Shown here: in pieces, positions 60,759 through 64,000 of the stretch | How positions within the stretch are numbered: the first letter of the stretch is position 1 | Layout of the letters: every line of letters begins with the position of its first letter | Assembly: GCA_029961685.1 (NCBI GenBank) | Contig: JARWKL010000016.1 | Coordinates: 21,396,157 to 21,460,156, forward strand | DNA: 64,000 bases | Direction: 5' to 3' | Source of the DNA: Aristolochia californica | Lineage: Eukaryota > Streptophyta > Magnoliopsida > Piperales > Aristolochiaceae | Program-made: the position numbers and the translations under genes | The notes under the pieces: generated by a model | Database searches by the model: none | What the model was told of the DNA's origin: nothing | Seen by the model: only the letters and a program-made list of their open reading frames with translations

Positions 60759-63700
60759 CACTCGATTCAAATGGCACGCTTCAGTTTTGATCTTGATCTA
60801 GTCCAGTTCCAGTATGTTCATTAGTTTTATATGAGTCACATGCGAGTACACCAGGGAAAACCCCAATTAAATTTATTGACTGCAATATGATGGTTGATTG
60901 ATTCTTCTGATTGATTCCTCTCATTATTAGAATTGCTCTATGTAACAAAAGGATACCACTTCATCTTTTCAGAGATCAAACTGACACTAAGTTGGTTCTG
61001 AATGATTTCATTGAGGACAAATCTGGCATCCTAGAGAGTCACATATGGTTTTCTTTTCAAATTAGGAGCTCATCAATTATTTAGGCTACTTGGTCTGATA
61101 AATTGATCAAGGGACTTCGCTTTAACAAGGTATATTTGTAAAAGGTTCTATTTGATGTAGAATACCCTTAGCTTGTTATTCTGTATTTATTTGAACTTTT
61201 TAGTAAGTTTGTTAAGCGGTTTTCACAAAGTCTTATTTATTACTCAAGGAAATTCCAGTGAAAGGGATGATCTGCTGTAGCTAATGCAGGTTTATTGTAG
61301 TTATTGTGTTGTTATGTGGTGCCAAAAAGTATGTCAAATATATTGGGTTTTCAAGTAATAATGCTAATTGCTGGGAAATGTTCTGCTTAATTTTTGCCGT
61401 CACGCTATGGCTAAAGTAGGGCTTCTTGGTTGATTCTCGTCTTTGTTCATCTTCCGCTTCAGCTGCAGTCTATTGGTCATTCTCTTCGAGTTGAAAATAG
61501 TCTCTTGGCTCATTTGGTCGTTACTAAGTTCAAATTGATAGCTGCTGCGGTTGAACAGCAAGAAAAAAAAAATTGGGAGACATTCTTCCACTGCTTTAAA
61601 ATAAATATCAAGTAAGCTGATTTTCTGGCCCTTAATAACTGTATTTTCTGTTTATCTTTAATTTATTAACCTCCTTTGTGTTCTCCTGTATCGACACCGA
61701 GCCCTTATCTTATTTCTTGACCAATTCTGCTAGGCAACAGTATCCATTAGGAAGTTTTTATGGAGAATTTTCTTTCATTAGAAGGTACATATTGGACATT
61801 TCTTGTCTATTCCCTGCTTGCTTGTGAATGGTAAAGCTTATTCTTTTCGCTTATCTTTCATCTTGCAGGGTGGAGGAGGGCCAGTTGTCTCACATGGAAC
61901 CTGAATCAATACCATGTTTAGAATGCAATGCTTCCATTCTGCCTGAATATGATGACTCTGCTCTCCATTACCTTGGGTGAGCTGCTTTTGCTCCCATGCT
62001 TTTAGCACTATTTAAGCCATATGAACAGTGGGTCTCCAGAAACTAGCAACCCTCGAGTACCTTGCCCTTTGCAATGTTTTTATCTTTGGCAACTGAGGCA
62101 TCTCCTCCCGCAGAAAAAGATATGGTTACAGGTATTGAGGACCGTCCTTGTAAACCCTCCTTCTCTTTCATTAGAAGGTCACCTTGTAAATCTTTCTGTG
62201 CTGAAGCATCATGGACTGCGTTTAACTCTTACGGAACCTAAGAATGAAGAGAATATACACAACCAACGTCCTGACAGATACGTCTGAGGTTATTCAGACT
62301 TGATCTTTACTCTTAACGAGTAAAAGAAGTAGAAGCGATGAATAAGAGGAAGGAAATGAAAAGCAAGCCTGGAAAAAAAAAATATAGGGCTTAATGTTTA
62401 ATAGCTTCATCTTTTGAATGGAAATCTGCCAGTCAGAACAAGCATAAACCAGTCTAAAGTTAGATGTCATAAGTTTACCTCGAAAGATCTCTGAAGGCTA
62501 AGGAAGAGAGTTGGGTTTAACGTTTCGGATTCGACCTCAACCTGGCCTATGCCCAGCCTTGAAACATATACCTGGCAGGACAAGCACAAAGAAGGGCTAA
62601 GTTGGTCTTGTTTGTTGTGTCTAAAAGATTCAGAAGGGTACAAAGACTTAGGAGGATGCTAATGATTTTTTCAGTTCTTGAAGGAAAGGAATGGCCGGAA
62701 CAATGAGCAACAGAAAAGAGAAACCCAACTTGGAGAAAAGACCTATTTCATTTAAAACTTTTTCTAGTAGATAATGTGGAACCATCAAAGACAACTGCTC
62801 TGTAAATGCAGATAGTTTTGCGGAAAAAAAATGGTTTATTACAAGGAATCTAGTAACATCAATTGTAATGCGAATGGGGAAGAAAAAAGAGATTCCAACA
62901 ATTAAGTGAAGTGTACAGTTTTTGTTGAAACAGGAAAACTGTAGTTGCATGATGAAGAGGAGAAAAGACAAATGTAACAGCTCTCCTTTGTCCCGTAACA
63001 AGGACGCTTATATCAATATCGTATCAAAACCCCATAAAAACTCGATATAAATCCGTCCTTACACGATTCTTGAGGTACTTCCCTGATAAAAATAAACATT
63101 CTGAATCAAAATGACACGCCGTATCAAAAAAATTGATTCGTACAAATTTAATCAGCTGTCACCTTTTTCACGAAACTCCAATCATCGATGTGGGGGACGC
63201 CAACCAAACCGGCGTGTTCCCACCAGAATGTTCACCTCGAGCACCCTGCCGGTCTCACCCCGTGTCCACGACCCAAAAAGCTACCGGCACAGGTCCGTGG
63301 AATCCTGCAGTGGTCGGATGCGGGACCGCTGCGCGCTTCAGTCTTTGCCACGTCTGGGGAGGCTCGAGAGCCTCTGTGAGGTAAATCTCAGAGGGTGGAG
63401 AAGATGAGACAGAGCGGGTGTTTTTGTTAAGTGATGGGACTTTGCTGAGGAGCAGAGTTATTATTATATGAGAGAGAGTGACTGGAAGGTGTCTGTGAAA
63501 ATGTGTGGGAGAGACAGAGAGTCAACCGTTAAAACATGGTCGTCTGCCAAAGTCTTGTCCATAGGTTTGATGGAAAAAAGTTCCACTATGAAGTTAAAGT
63601 GAGAGCATAGTGTAGCCTTCTTTGTTTTCTCGTAAAAAGCTACTTCATTTCAGCAAGGTGCTCTCATGGGTTTCTCTAACAAACCTCCTACAAGTCCTGC

Positions 63701-64000
63701 AAGCTGGCTGAAGAGATTCCTGCACGGATCTGCCAGATGGGCGAGGTGCGAACAGTTCTAGGTCATGAGACTTTTCAAAAGAGGCCCGGATTTACTACCC
63801 ACCTTCAGAATTCTTTAGCTGATAGATAATTTTTTTCAATTAGCTTTCCAAGGTGAGTTTTTGAAGAGGTTTTAGTCGATTTTTTCATTGCACGAAGGAG
63901 GCGGAGTTTCCCTCATCTTGTTTTATTGGTGCTGCTTCTGCCTTTCTTACTGCATGCTTGCCCAGTAAAGCTTCCGAGAGAGTATCTTTTGCTTATCATG
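60759..64000. other. Right-end region without a firm gene
   Basis: Starts with the 3' UTR of the 642-aa gene. Exon-like open pieces lie at 61465-61560 and 61870-61979 (plus); a GC-rich block is at 63180-63420. No family could be assigned and no complete gene model is possible. A gene might begin beyond the right edge. Confidence 0.4.
61870..61979 (+). other. Possible exon of an unidentified gene
   Basis: An open stretch preceded by an AG acceptor (CTTGCAG) and followed by a strong donor (CTTGG|GTGAGC). It translates to VEEGQLSHMEPESIPCLECN followed by ASILPEYDDSALHYLG. A second coding-looking stretch upstream (61465-61560) reads LRVENSLLAHLVVTKFKLIA. They could be remnants of a broken gene or 3' noncoding exons. 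No family is recognised. Confidence 0.25.

Overview
This is nuclear DNA of a flowering plant, most likely a woody dicot. The genes are intron-rich with plant-type GT..AG introns, the background is AT-rich, LTR-retrotransposon debris and MITE-like insertions are common, and several products are plant-specific or plastid-targeted. I cannot fix the species from the sequence alone. Exon limits were read by eye from splice sites and phase. For every multi-exon gene lying wholly inside the window, the summed exon length is a multiple of three.

Left third (1-24.0 kb): two tandem minus-strand genes for LRR-malectin receptor kinases (LRR-RLK subfamily VIII-2, At1g56130/At1g53430-like). The second (7329-23897) is complete, with 24 coding exons and about 1029 residues. 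The first (<1-5777) keeps its first 15 exons in the window; its malectin and kinase parts lie beyond the left edge. Exon lengths 2-15 are identical between the two. Introns of the complete copy are swollen by small LTR elements, solo LTRs, a MITE-like insert and minisatellites.

Centre (26-46 kb): a 1417-aa tail-anchored coiled-coil protein (minus), mitochondrial glycine cleavage H protein (plus), an SCI1-like small nuclear protein (minus), and a plastid HEAGH-motif membrane protein of the VIR3/At5g27290 type (minus). The last is head-to-head, 270 bp ATG to ATG, with chloroplast chaperonin 60 alpha 2 (CPNA2, plus, 9 exons, 584 aa). A CPNA2 intron holds a 393-bp direct repeat around a 1.4-kb simple-sequence block, plus a solo LTR with a clean 5-bp target duplication.

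Right third (54-64 kb): an intronless EXORDIUM-like secreted protein (minus), an intronless 642-aa plastid-type protein with an acidic C-terminal half (plus), then a tail where only weak exon candidates and a GC-rich block are visible.

No operon-like or exotic multi-gene system is visible. The points most worth a second look are the exon-for-exon RLK tandem pair with a duplicated in-frame splice donor, a solo-LTR family with target duplications, two miniature LTR elements with tRNA-Met primer sites, the 393-bp intronic duplication, and the short divergent promoter between two plastid genes.
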